This document shows, in pieces, positions 17,401 through 25,151 of a DNA stretch of 64,000 bases. Origin of the DNA: an uncultured Chthonomonas sp. (GTDB lineage: Bacteria; Armatimonadota; Chthonomonadetes; Chthonomonadales; Chthonomonadaceae); NCBI GenBank assembly GCA_903859705.1, contig CAIONQ010000002.1:20781-84780 (forward strand). Reading direction: 5' to 3'. The position numbers and the translations under genes are program-made. The stretch's first letter is position 1. Each line of letters starts with the position of its first letter. Below the pieces are notes generated by a model, which searched no databases, was not told the origin of the DNA, and was given only the letters and a program-made list of their open reading frames with translations.

Positions 17401-19918
17401 CGTACACCAGCTTTCCATCCACAAACACAGCCTCTACATGTGAAGTGAGTTCCAGTGGATCCCCACTGAGAATTACCAGATCAGCATCTTTGCCAGAATC
17501 TATGCTGCCAAGCCTGCCTTCTACATGCAGTGCTTCTGCAGGAGACAGCGTGATCGCCCTCAGTGCATCCTGCGGGTTCAGGCCCTGGCGTGCAGCGCTG
17601 GCCGCATTTAATCTCAAGAACCGCGTGCCAGAGGCGCTGCCGCTTTGCAGAATAACCTTTACACCTGCATCTGCCAGCACCGCGGCGGTGTTGATGGTGG
17701 CACCATGATCTGCACGGAGAACACCTGGGCCGGAAGCAACGCTTACACCGCGCTTTCTGAGGTCTTCCGGAATGCGGTAGGCATCCGCAGCACCGAAGAG
17801 TGTAACTGGCAGATCGGCACCATCTCGGAACGCTTTGAGCGCATTCAAAATCTCATCTGAACGCGAAGCATGAACAAGGGCAGGGATATCGTGTTTAAAG
17901 AGGCCCAACAGGGCATCCATATCCTCATCTTGCGCAACCTCTTGCGGTTCCGCAGGCAGTTCCTTTTTGAGCCGCCTGGCCTCATCACGATCAACTTCCC
18001 ACTGTTTGTGCTCTCGCACGTAGAGAGTGCGGCGCTGAAGGTAGGACTTTGCTCCCGCCAGCATCTCTTCCAGTGCCCAGGGCTGCGCCATGCGCGGGCT
18101 GCCACCCACCGCATTGAATACAATAGCGGCGGCATCGCGAACTACGCGAGACTTTGGCCCATCGGTACTATCTGGCGCATCCACGGTTTTCAGCAGGCTG
18201 GCGGTGCCGGAGATGGCTCCGGAGGCAGGTGGCGAAAGGAGAATGCTGGTAACACCGGAAGCCAACGCCTCGGCGAGCGCTGGATCATGCGCCCTTAACG
18301 CCATGTAAAGCCTGGTTTTTCCAGATATTGGTCCTGCAACTGGCGCTCCAGGCACGGCCGGGATCGGCTCAGAATCTGTGTGAAGGCCAAGGTAGCTTCC
18401 GCTATCGATGATGCCCGGAATGATTGTGGACCCCGGTTTATCGATGAGCTTGGCTCCCGGTGGAACCTCACCATCCGTGCGGATGCCTACAATTTTGCCG
18501 CCACGAACGAGCACAACACCATTTTCGATAATGCCATGAGATACGGTGTATACGCGCTTAACTCGAATGGCCGTTAGCCCTGCAGCCGAGGCATCACCAT
18601 GCTCATAGGCAAGTTTGCCATTAACAAGCGCCAACTCTACATGAGAGCCCCCTGCCAGGGGTTCTCCACTCAACACCAGGATGTCTGCGTCTTTGCCTTT
18701 TTCCAGGGTTCCAACGCGAGAAGATACCCCGAGCGTTTCCGCAGCCGATCGAGTGATCAGGCCAAGAGCTTCCTGAGGAGTTAGCCCCTGCCCAACCTGA
18801 GCTGCTGCCGCGCCGAGCAGATCGTTAAGCAGGCTGCCAGATGCAGGCATTAAAGCGGTTTTTACCCCGGCATGCACCAGGCGGGCGATGTTATCGGCAC
18901 TCTTCTTACCGCTCAGCGATTCCCGAGCAAGATCCTCACCGATGGACGCTGCAGGATCAATGGGCGTGGAAGCAACAACGGGAACGTGCCGCGCCGCAAT
19001 CTCTGCGGCTATTGTTCCACCCTCTGCCACACCTTCCAGCACTATCGGAATACGCTGTTCGGCTGCAAAGCGGAGAGATGCACGAATTTCTGAAACGGTA
19101 TCGGCATGAATTCTAAGTGGGTATGTGCCCCGCAGAATATCGACAAGGGGAGCCAGCTTGGTTTTTCGTTCTGCTGGATGCCTGTCGGCATCCGGAGCAC
19201 CAATACCAGCGGAGCGCACCGCATTGGGGAACAGTATTGCAGCTCGCGCGTCTGCGAACAGCTGGCGAAGCACCGCAAACTGGGATGGCACGGTGGTTAT
19301 TAGTGGTCGCTGGGCTGGCAGAAGCGGGTTTTCTGTTGTGGGCGGAATGGCCGGCCGAAACAATGCTGGTGCACTGTGAACGGCATCTCCAATCACAACG
19401 CGCAGATCTGCGGAAGCGCGCACGGTGCGTGCCGATCGAGATCCTGCAATGGCTCCTCCTGGCTTGACAACACCTCCCTGCCCCGCAAGCAGACGATGCG
19501 CGGGTGTGGAGAGGTAGAGCGAGGTTATGCCACTTTGGAGCAGTTTTTTGCCCGAGGCGGTGAAATCATATCCATCGATTGCGCGGGCATCAGGCGAAAC
19601 AGATTCGGCTGCATCTGCCTCCAGAGGAGCGGAGTAGGCGGCAACCAGCCCGGGAATGGCAATGCCGCTGCGCGCATCGATTATTCGCGCGCCGGCAGGC
19701 ACTTTGATTTTTGAGGCTGGGCCAACCTCAATAACACGCCCATCTCGGATAAGCAGAATGCCATCTTTAATATCAGCACCGGTGCCGGTGATGATACGGC
19801 CGGCGTGTACAGCCGTAATCCCGACCCCGGATGGGGAGGCGGCGGCTGGCTTTGCCGATGGCGGGGGTGCGGCGATTGCGGCCGCACACAGGCCGGTTAT
19901 CAGCAGATCAGCGAGCAT
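17381..19918 (-). CDS. Exported double amidohydrolase-like fusion, member D (two domains, ligands lost in both)
   Basis: This 845-residue protein is about twice the length of its neighbours because two amidohydrolase-like domains are joined. Each has the N-terminal beta-sandwich motif (GADIKDGILLIRDGRVIEVG and HGIIENGVVLVRGGKIVG) and a closing signature (RVGTLEKGKDADILVLSGEPL and RLGSIDSGKDADLVILSGDPL). Both barrels lost the His-x-His: PGLVAAYSAP in the first and PGIIDSGSYLG in the second. Each keeps one later His (LRIHADTVSEI, ALVHASRSDEI). The N-terminus is a signal peptide of roughly 16-20 residues. It overlaps member E upstream by 11 nt. The fusion supports the idea that these domains act together in pairs. 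Confidence 0.87.
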   Translation of the reverse strand: MLADLLITGLCAAAIAAPPPSAKPAAASPSGVGITAVHAGRIITGTGADIKDGILLIRDGRVIEVGPASKIKVPAGARIIDARSGIAIPGLVAAYSAPLEADAAESVSPDARAIDGYDFTASGKKLLQSGITSLYLSTPAHRLLAGQGGVVKPGGAIAGSRSARTVRASADLRVVIGDAVHSAPALFRPAIPPTTENPLLPAQRPLITTVPSQFAVLRQLFADARAAILFPNAVRSAGIGAPDADRHPAERKTKLAPLVDILRGTYPLRIHADTVSEIRASLRFAAEQRIPIVLEGVAEGGTIAAEIAARHVPVVASTPIDPAASIGEDLARESLSGKKSADNIARLVHAGVKTALMPASGSLLNDLLGAAAAQVGQGLTPQEALGLITRSAAETLGVSSRVGTLEKGKDADILVLSGEPLAGGSHVELALVNGKLAYEHGDASAAGLTAIRVKRVYTVSHGIIENGVVLVRGGKIVGIRTDGEVPPGAKLIDKPGSTIIPGIIDSGSYLGLHTDSEPIPAVPGAPVAGPISGKTRLYMALRAHDPALAEALASGVTSILLSPPASGAISGTASLLKTVDAPDSTDGPKSRVVRDAAAIVFNAVGGSPRMAQPWALEEMLAGAKSYLQRRTLYVREHKQWEVDRDEARRLKKELPAEPQEVAQDEDMDALLGLFKHDIPALVHASRSDEILNALKAFRDGADLPVTLFGAADAYRIPEDLRKRGVSVASGPGVLRADHGATINTAAVLADAGVKVILQSGSASGTRFLRLNAASAARQGLNPQDALRAITLSPAEALHVEGRLGSIDSGKDADLVILSGDPLELTSHVEAVFVDGKLVYDGKSVH

Positions 19919-21188
19919 CCGCAGGCTCCTTGCCGGTCAGCAGTTTCTGCAGCCTGATATCGTTCTTGCGCTCGTAGGCCAGGTGGCCTTCAATATAAAC
20001 GCGATCCACCCAGGTGCCGCTTGCCAGTGGATCCCCGGTTAGCAGCAGAATGTTTGCGTCTTTTCCTGCCTCCAGGCTGCCCGTTCTGGCCTCCAGCCCG
20101 ATAAGCTCAGCAGGAGTGAGGGTTATAGAGCGGAGTGCCGTTGCACGGGGCACGCCATAACTAACGGCCTGAGCGGCCTGATAAAACAGGTAGCGCGATG
20201 CGAGGGATGTTGGCGCTGCTTCCAGTGCAAACTTTACGCCTGCCCGGTAGAACTCCAGAGGCAAAATGTGGCGAACCTCTTTATCCTGGTCTTCATCGGT
20301 TTCCCAGGTTACCAGTTTTGGATCCAGCACTACGGACAAACCGGCCTTAGCGATGGCACCTGCCGTGCGGTAACAATCCGGGCCGAGCACCAGAACAACC
20401 TTGATCTTTTGGGCCATTACAAAGTCGATAGCTCGCAAAACCTCAACATCTGATGGGCAGTACAGGAATGCCTTGAGGCGGCCGTACACCAGATCAAGCA
20501 TGGCGGCCTGCTTTGGGTCGATAGCCTCTTCAGGCTGACCGGCCTTTTTTGCCGTTGCGCGCCGCTCATCCAGCCCTTTGCGGTAGGTAGTGAAGTCCTC
20601 AAACGCACGTTTTAGTTCTGCCAGTTGGGTAATGCGGCTGCGCCCACCAGAGGGTGCGAGCGAGAGCTTCATTGCTCCGGGGCGCTTCACAAGCATGTTT
20701 TCAACGGTGGGACCAACGGGCCGCACGATGATGCCGGTTCCGCCCACCACGGTGTTATTGCCCTGAATAATCTGAAGCGTGGTAATGCCATCTCGCAGGG
20801 CATCTTCAAAGGTGATATTCACCGGGTCGATGCCATCTGCGGTAGAAACAAATGGAACCACAGAAACGTTTTCGTTGGGTGCATCCATACCGCGTGAGGT
20901 ATGTGCCTCCACGGTGCCCGGCATCGCCACATCGGCCTGAACAACAGTTGCATCGGGCGGAATCGGAACCGAAGCAGCCGGACCAACGGCGACAATTTTT
21001 CCGCCACGGATCAGGATGACACCGTTTGAAATCTCGGCACCAGAGATAGGTATGAGCTTTGCAGCCCGGATAGCAGTAACGGCATCCTGGGCCTGTGCTG
21101 CGTAATCTGCCAGAGAGAGGCACATTCCCGAAGCAAGAACCGCAAGCCCTATTTTGCGCGCATAGCGTGTTCGCTGGCTATTATTCAC
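19908..21188 (-). CDS. Exported amidohydrolase-like protein, member E (one His of the metal motif left)
   Basis: This is a 426-residue protein with a signal peptide ending near AAQA. The family frame is intact from ISNGVILIRGGKIVAVG to RTGSLEAGKDANILLLTGDPL. The metal motif is PGTVEAHTSRG, so the first His remains but the second is Ser. The later His positions are replaced (AFLYCPSDVEV and VVLVLGPDCYR) and the Asp region is LEAAPTSLAS. Translation starts at GTG (21188), overlapping the TAA of member F by 8 nt. No metal-dependent hydrolysis is expected. Confidence 0.84.
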   Translation of the reverse strand: MNNSQRTRYARKIGLAVLASGMCLSLADYAAQAQDAVTAIRAAKLIPISGAEISNGVILIRGGKIVAVGPAASVPIPPDATVVQADVAMPGTVEAHTSRGMDAPNENVSVVPFVSTADGIDPVNITFEDALRDGITTLQIIQGNNTVVGGTGIIVRPVGPTVENMLVKRPGAMKLSLAPSGGRSRITQLAELKRAFEDFTTYRKGLDERRATAKKAGQPEEAIDPKQAAMLDLVYGRLKAFLYCPSDVEVLRAIDFVMAQKIKVVLVLGPDCYRTAGAIAKAGLSVVLDPKLVTWETDEDQDKEVRHILPLEFYRAGVKFALEAAPTSLASRYLFYQAAQAVSYGVPRATALRSITLTPAELIGLEARTGSLEAGKDANILLLTGDPLASGTWVDRVYIEGHLAYERKNDIRLQKLLTGKEPADAR

Positions 21189-22371
21189 TGAACACCACCC
21201 GTCCGTTTACCAGTACTTTCTCAATATGTGTTGTGGGATCCAGCGGATCGCCATTCAGGATCAGAATATCGGCATCCTTGCCTGCCTCGAGCGAGCCTAC
21301 CCTATCGGCCACGCCGGAAATTTCGGCAGCGGTGCGGGTAATAGCCTTTAGCGCTGCATCTGGCTTCATGCCGCCATGCACGGCACTAATGGCCGCATGG
21401 CGCAGCAGTGTTTCATCGCCACCGCCAGTTCCGAAAGCCACACGAATGCCCGCATCTGCCAGCAAGCCTGCCGTGTTTAGCAGAGCGCTTGTGCGTTCTG
21501 GTGCGAAGGATTGCGGATCGTTGAATGGGCCGAGTACAACAGGGATATGGTGTGATGAGAGCACATCCATCACCTGTGTGGCCTCAATTGCATCATCGAT
21601 CACCAGAGAGCGCACATGAAACTCATCTGCGATGGTGACAGCCGCACGAATGTCGTTTGCAGCACGCGCGTGCACTCTCAGTGGGGCAAGGCCATTTACA
21701 ACCCGCGTAAGGGCGGGGTAGCGTATGGCCTGGCTGAGGGCATGGCGAAGTTCAAATACAGATGCCATTTTGGAGTTGGGCCGCCGCAGATAGATATTGG
21801 TAAGGTTGCTGCCCGCGGAGCGAAACCCGCCATTGCCACTAAACGCATCTTCCCCAAGGGCAGCGCGCACGGCAACATTCTTGCGAACGGTTGCAGTTTC
21901 AATGGATTCTGCATCAGTTTTCACCACTGAGCACTGTCCGCCAACAATATTGGCCGAGCCCGGGGTTAAACAAAGTGTAGTGATGCCGGATTGAAGGGCG
22001 CGCTTAACATCAATGCTGTATGGCCGATATTGCTGAACCACCCGGAACTCTGGAGTAACTTCTGCATACTGCTCATTGGCATTGTCTTTAAGGCCAATGC
22101 GCGAGTTTGCATCCACAAAGCCCGGCACGGCCGTCTTGCCACTGAGATCAACAACGCGATAGCCCGAGGGAACAGCAGAGCCCGCAGCCACAGACTTGAT
22201 GATGCCACCCTCGATGAGGATGGTGCCTGACGCAATCTCTGCCCCCTGCACCGGGATGATATGAAGCCCGGTGAGGGCGATCTTTTCTGCCTTTTGCTGC
22301 CCGGCAGCATGCAGGGCGGGCAGTAGTGCCAAAGTAGCCGGCACCCATCTGCACAGCTGTTTAAGATGCAT
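21181..22371 (-). CDS. Exported amidohydrolase-like protein, member F (metal ligands lost)
   Basis: At 396 residues this is the shortest member. A signal peptide of about 23 residues (LLPALHAAGQ) comes first. The beta-sandwich (EIASGTILIEGGIIKSV) and closing signature (RVGSLEAGKDADILILNGDPLD) are canonical. The metal motif is changed to PGFVDANSRIG. One His remains in LRVHARAANDI, while the fourth His and the Asp are replaced (LVIDDAIEAT, FGTGGGDET). The segment TPGSANIVGGQCSVVK matches the family's conserved strand after the metal motif, so the fold should be intact. It overlaps members G (11 nt) and E (8 nt). Confidence 0.85.
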   Translation of the reverse strand: MHLKQLCRWVPATLALLPALHAAGQQKAEKIALTGLHIIPVQGAEIASGTILIEGGIIKSVAAGSAVPSGYRVVDLSGKTAVPGFVDANSRIGLKDNANEQYAEVTPEFRVVQQYRPYSIDVKRALQSGITTLCLTPGSANIVGGQCSVVKTDAESIETATVRKNVAVRAALGEDAFSGNGGFRSAGSNLTNIYLRRPNSKMASVFELRHALSQAIRYPALTRVVNGLAPLRVHARAANDIRAAVTIADEFHVRSLVIDDAIEATQVMDVLSSHHIPVVLGPFNDPQSFAPERTSALLNTAGLLADAGIRVAFGTGGGDETLLRHAAISAVHGGMKPDAALKAITRTAAEISGVADRVGSLEAGKDADILILNGDPLDPTTHIEKVLVNGRVVFSE

Positions 22372-23593
22372 GGGCCGAGCCTCCTGTAACCAGTTTACCG
22401 CGCGATACTACGCCCTCTATGCGTGTGCCGTAATCAAGCGGATCTCCATTCAGAAGTACCAGATCGGCAGGTAAACCGGGCGATATTGAGCCAGCAAAGC
22501 CTGCTGCACCCGCGTGCTGCGCAGCGGTTTGCGTGATGGCCGCCAGCGCAACTGCCTCTGGAAGCCCGAATTGCACTGCAAGGCAGGCCGAGCGCCGGAG
22601 CGAATCGGGAGCGGTTAGCGGGGCATCAGAGCAGAATGAAACCTTAACTCCCGCCGCACTTAGCTTTGCTGCGTTGCCAAGCGTTCGATCAGAATCTGTA
22701 AGTGAAAGAGGGCTAAGAGCTACCCCTACTCCAGCTTTCGCGATGTTGCCCGCGATGCGATAGGCATCCGCAGTGTGCAGCAGCACAGCTTTAAGGCCAA
22801 ACCTTGCGATCAACTCGAGAGCAATCTCTGCATCATCGGCACCAGGAGCATGAAAGATACCTGGTACCTTACGATTGAGCAATGGCAGGAGCGCTTCTGC
22901 CCGCTGACTTAGCCCCGTTGGTATCCCGATAAGCGGGGTGCTTTGTGTGGTACTGCTAACTCCAAGCCCACTCTTAGCTGCGGTAAGCGCCTTACCGAAC
23001 AGCACGGCGGCACCATCTCGGGATGTTGGGTTTTTATCGGCGGCGGCGGCATCTGCAGAGACGGATATTTTCTGGGCAGCATAACTCGCAACAACTTCCG
23101 ATGTACTTCCGAGATGAACGAGCCCGGCCTTGCCTGCAAGTACCCCGGAGTTACCAGGGGCAACAAGCGCGGTGGTTATGCCCGCTGCAACTGCTGCCAG
23201 AACATGCCGATCATCCGGAACAAAAGCGTCCAATGTCTGAAAATCTGGAGTCACGGCATCTACGGGTTCGCTGTTCTGGCCGTACACTCCAAGATAGGAG
23301 TGCGGATCTACCAGGCCCGGAATTACGGCCGCAGCATGCAGCACCTTTGCACCAGCTGGCACCGAGAGCCCGGCACCCACGGAAGCGATGCGCCCACCAC
23401 GGATGATAACTACGGCATTCTTAATACCAGGGCTGCTAACCGGGTAAAGAACATCGGCCCGGATGGCGATTACGGAAGCGGCGGCATTTGCAATGCCATC
23501 TGCTGCAAGGGTGAGCATCCCCGCTGCGGATAGACCGAGCAGATTGCGCCGAGTAAGCGGGCTATTGCCCACATTGGGGTTATAGTGCGCCAT
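22361..23593 (-). CDS. Exported amidohydrolase-like protein, member G (second His of His-x-His is Tyr; Tat signal)
   Basis: This is a 410-residue protein with a clear twin-arginine signal (SPLTRRNLLGLSAAG) ending near ANAAA. It is the least degraded after member C. The metal motif is PGLVDPHSYLG, with the first His kept and the second Tyr. His is kept in GIFHAPGADD and VLLHTADAYR, and Asp in SFCSDAPLT. The closing signature is weaker (FAGSISPGLPADLVLLNGDPLD). The start at 23593 is the ATG before the Tat signal and overlaps the stop of member H by 14 nt; an upstream in-frame ATG lies inside gene H. It could retain mononuclear metal binding, which would need testing. Confidence 0.85.
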   Translation of the reverse strand: MAHYNPNVGNSPLTRRNLLGLSAAGMLTLAADGIANAAASVIAIRADVLYPVSSPGIKNAVVIIRGGRIASVGAGLSVPAGAKVLHAAAVIPGLVDPHSYLGVYGQNSEPVDAVTPDFQTLDAFVPDDRHVLAAVAAGITTALVAPGNSGVLAGKAGLVHLGSTSEVVASYAAQKISVSADAAAADKNPTSRDGAAVLFGKALTAAKSGLGVSSTTQSTPLIGIPTGLSQRAEALLPLLNRKVPGIFHAPGADDAEIALELIARFGLKAVLLHTADAYRIAGNIAKAGVGVALSPLSLTDSDRTLGNAAKLSAAGVKVSFCSDAPLTAPDSLRRSACLAVQFGLPEAVALAAITQTAAQHAGAAGFAGSISPGLPADLVLLNGDPLDYGTRIEGVVSRGKLVTGGSAHAS

Positions 23594-24917
23594 ATACCTG
23601 CACCCCCCCAACAAATACCTGGCTGACATGCGTTTGCGACCGGAACGGCGAGCCTGTAAGCACCACGAAATCGGCATCCTTTCCAGGTTTCAAACTTCCC
23701 ACTTTTTCGCCAACACCCAGCATTTCGGCGGCATCCAGCGTTACCGCTTTTAGTGCGGCATCTTCGCTTAGGCCAGCCGAAATTGCCATGCATGCCGTTT
23801 GCAGCAGGAAGCGAGAGGCTACACCACTGCTGCTTCTGGCCGATACTGCCAACTTAAGGCCGGCCTTTGCGATACCTGCCGCTCCGGTTGGGCTATACAG
23901 ATTGGATTCGAGTGTGGGGGCCCCCTCGGCACGCATTGGCGACCAGATAATGGATACCCCGCGTGACTTGATCTGGCTGAGAACTAAATCGGCTTCCTCT
24001 GGAGACTCAAGAATGAGTTTGAAGTGGAACTCATCCTGAAGGCGCAGAGCATTCAGAATATCATCGGATCTATGGGCTTCAATACGTACAGGTATTTCGC
24101 CCTTTAGTGCAGCTGCCAGCGTTTCCTGAATTGGCTGTGTTCTGGGTGCCGCCGATTGCTGTGGGCGCGGCCCCTGGCCACCACGTGGAAACTGGCGACG
24201 CTGTGCCATATCTTCGGTTGCAGCATCGGGCTCTGGCTCACGCGCAGCAGGGCGCGGCGGCCCACCGGCGGGCGCTGGCTGGGCTGCTTTCTTTTCTGCC
24301 TCGGCCTTTTCCTGTTGTTTTAGGTAGTTCTTAGCGGAGGCAAATTGAGCGCGCAACGCCTGGTAGGATGCAAGCCTATCCAGAGAGGAAGAGCGGCCAG
24401 CAGATGAAACACCGAGCGTCATCTGAAGGCCAGCCTTCTGCTTAAGCGCCGTTTCAAATATTGGCGCAACACCTTTTGTTGTTTCGGCGGTAGGAAGCTG
24501 AAGCTTAACCACGCCACCGAGGCCACCACGGCCGCCCGGCGAAACATATACCGTGGTTATCCCGCGCTGCAGTACCTTTGCGGCATTCTTATCAAAAGGA
24601 TCGATACCATCCAGCACATTTTGATCAGGACTGGCGGCGCCCCCAAACGTCTCCTCTGTGATGAACAGCGACGAAGACGCATCCACGAGGCCCGGTATAA
24701 CCGTTGCCCCATGAAGATCTACACGCCGTGCGCCGGGAGGGATGATGGGGCTCTTTCCGACAGCGGTGATTTTGCCGCCGGAAACTATGAGGGTGCCATC
24801 GGTTATGGGGGCTCCGGAAACGGGATAGATTCTGGCGTGCACATACGCAACCGGAGAATCTGCATGTGCAGCAACGCCACACACTAATCCCGCGAGAGCG
24901 AAGATTTGTTTTATCAT
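23580..24917 (-). CDS. Exported amidohydrolase-like protein, member H (first gene of the operon, metal ligands lost)
   Basis: This 445-residue protein is the promoter-proximal gene of the run. A signal peptide (MIKQIFALAGLVCGVAAHA) is followed by the family beta-sandwich (ITDGTLIVSGGKITAVG). The metal motif is degraded to PGLVDASSSLF. A His survives in VRIEAHRSDDI, but the fourth His and the Asp are absent (LILESPEEAD, VSARSSSGVA). A Pro/Ala/Arg-rich insert spans about residues 205-255. The closing signature KVGSLKPGKDADFVVLTGSPF is intact. The upstream gap (24918-25151) should carry the operon promoter; no consensus boxes were obvious to me. Confidence 0.85.
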   Translation of the reverse strand: MIKQIFALAGLVCGVAAHADSPVAYVHARIYPVSGAPITDGTLIVSGGKITAVGKSPIIPPGARRVDLHGATVIPGLVDASSSLFITEETFGGAASPDQNVLDGIDPFDKNAAKVLQRGITTVYVSPGGRGGLGGVVKLQLPTAETTKGVAPIFETALKQKAGLQMTLGVSSAGRSSSLDRLASYQALRAQFASAKNYLKQQEKAEAEKKAAQPAPAGGPPRPAAREPEPDAATEDMAQRRQFPRGGQGPRPQQSAAPRTQPIQETLAAALKGEIPVRIEAHRSDDILNALRLQDEFHFKLILESPEEADLVLSQIKSRGVSIIWSPMRAEGAPTLESNLYSPTGAAGIAKAGLKLAVSARSSSGVASRFLLQTACMAISAGLSEDAALKAVTLDAAEMLGVGEKVGSLKPGKDADFVVLTGSPFRSQTHVSQVFVGGVQVYGAL

Positions 24918-25151
24918 GTCAGAGGCAGATCTGGAACGAACTCAGAGTACAGATTCATGGCAGAAGCGATGCCATGTTCACACCGACCGTACTTCGGGCA
25001 TCATCCTGATGCCCTCGGCACAACATTCCGGTACAGCGCTGTTTTCTGGAATGGCGAGAGGATGTCCTTATCCAGGACTCAAAACCGCCATAGGATACAA
25101 CTACTGTTAACCAAAATCCTTCTGTGTTTACGGGTATTGGCATTATGCCTA

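Noticed and set aside
22943..23533. Plus-strand frame of 196 codons inside the amidohydrolase cluster
   Set aside because: It lies opposite member G, whose frame has a Tat signal and family motifs; composition of the plus frame is Cys/Arg-rich and unlike a protein.
13102..24917. Treating the degraded amidohydrolase-like genes as pseudogenes
   Set aside because: All frames are intact, have export signals, keep the structural sandwich motifs and overlap precisely. This points to maintained genes rather than decay.
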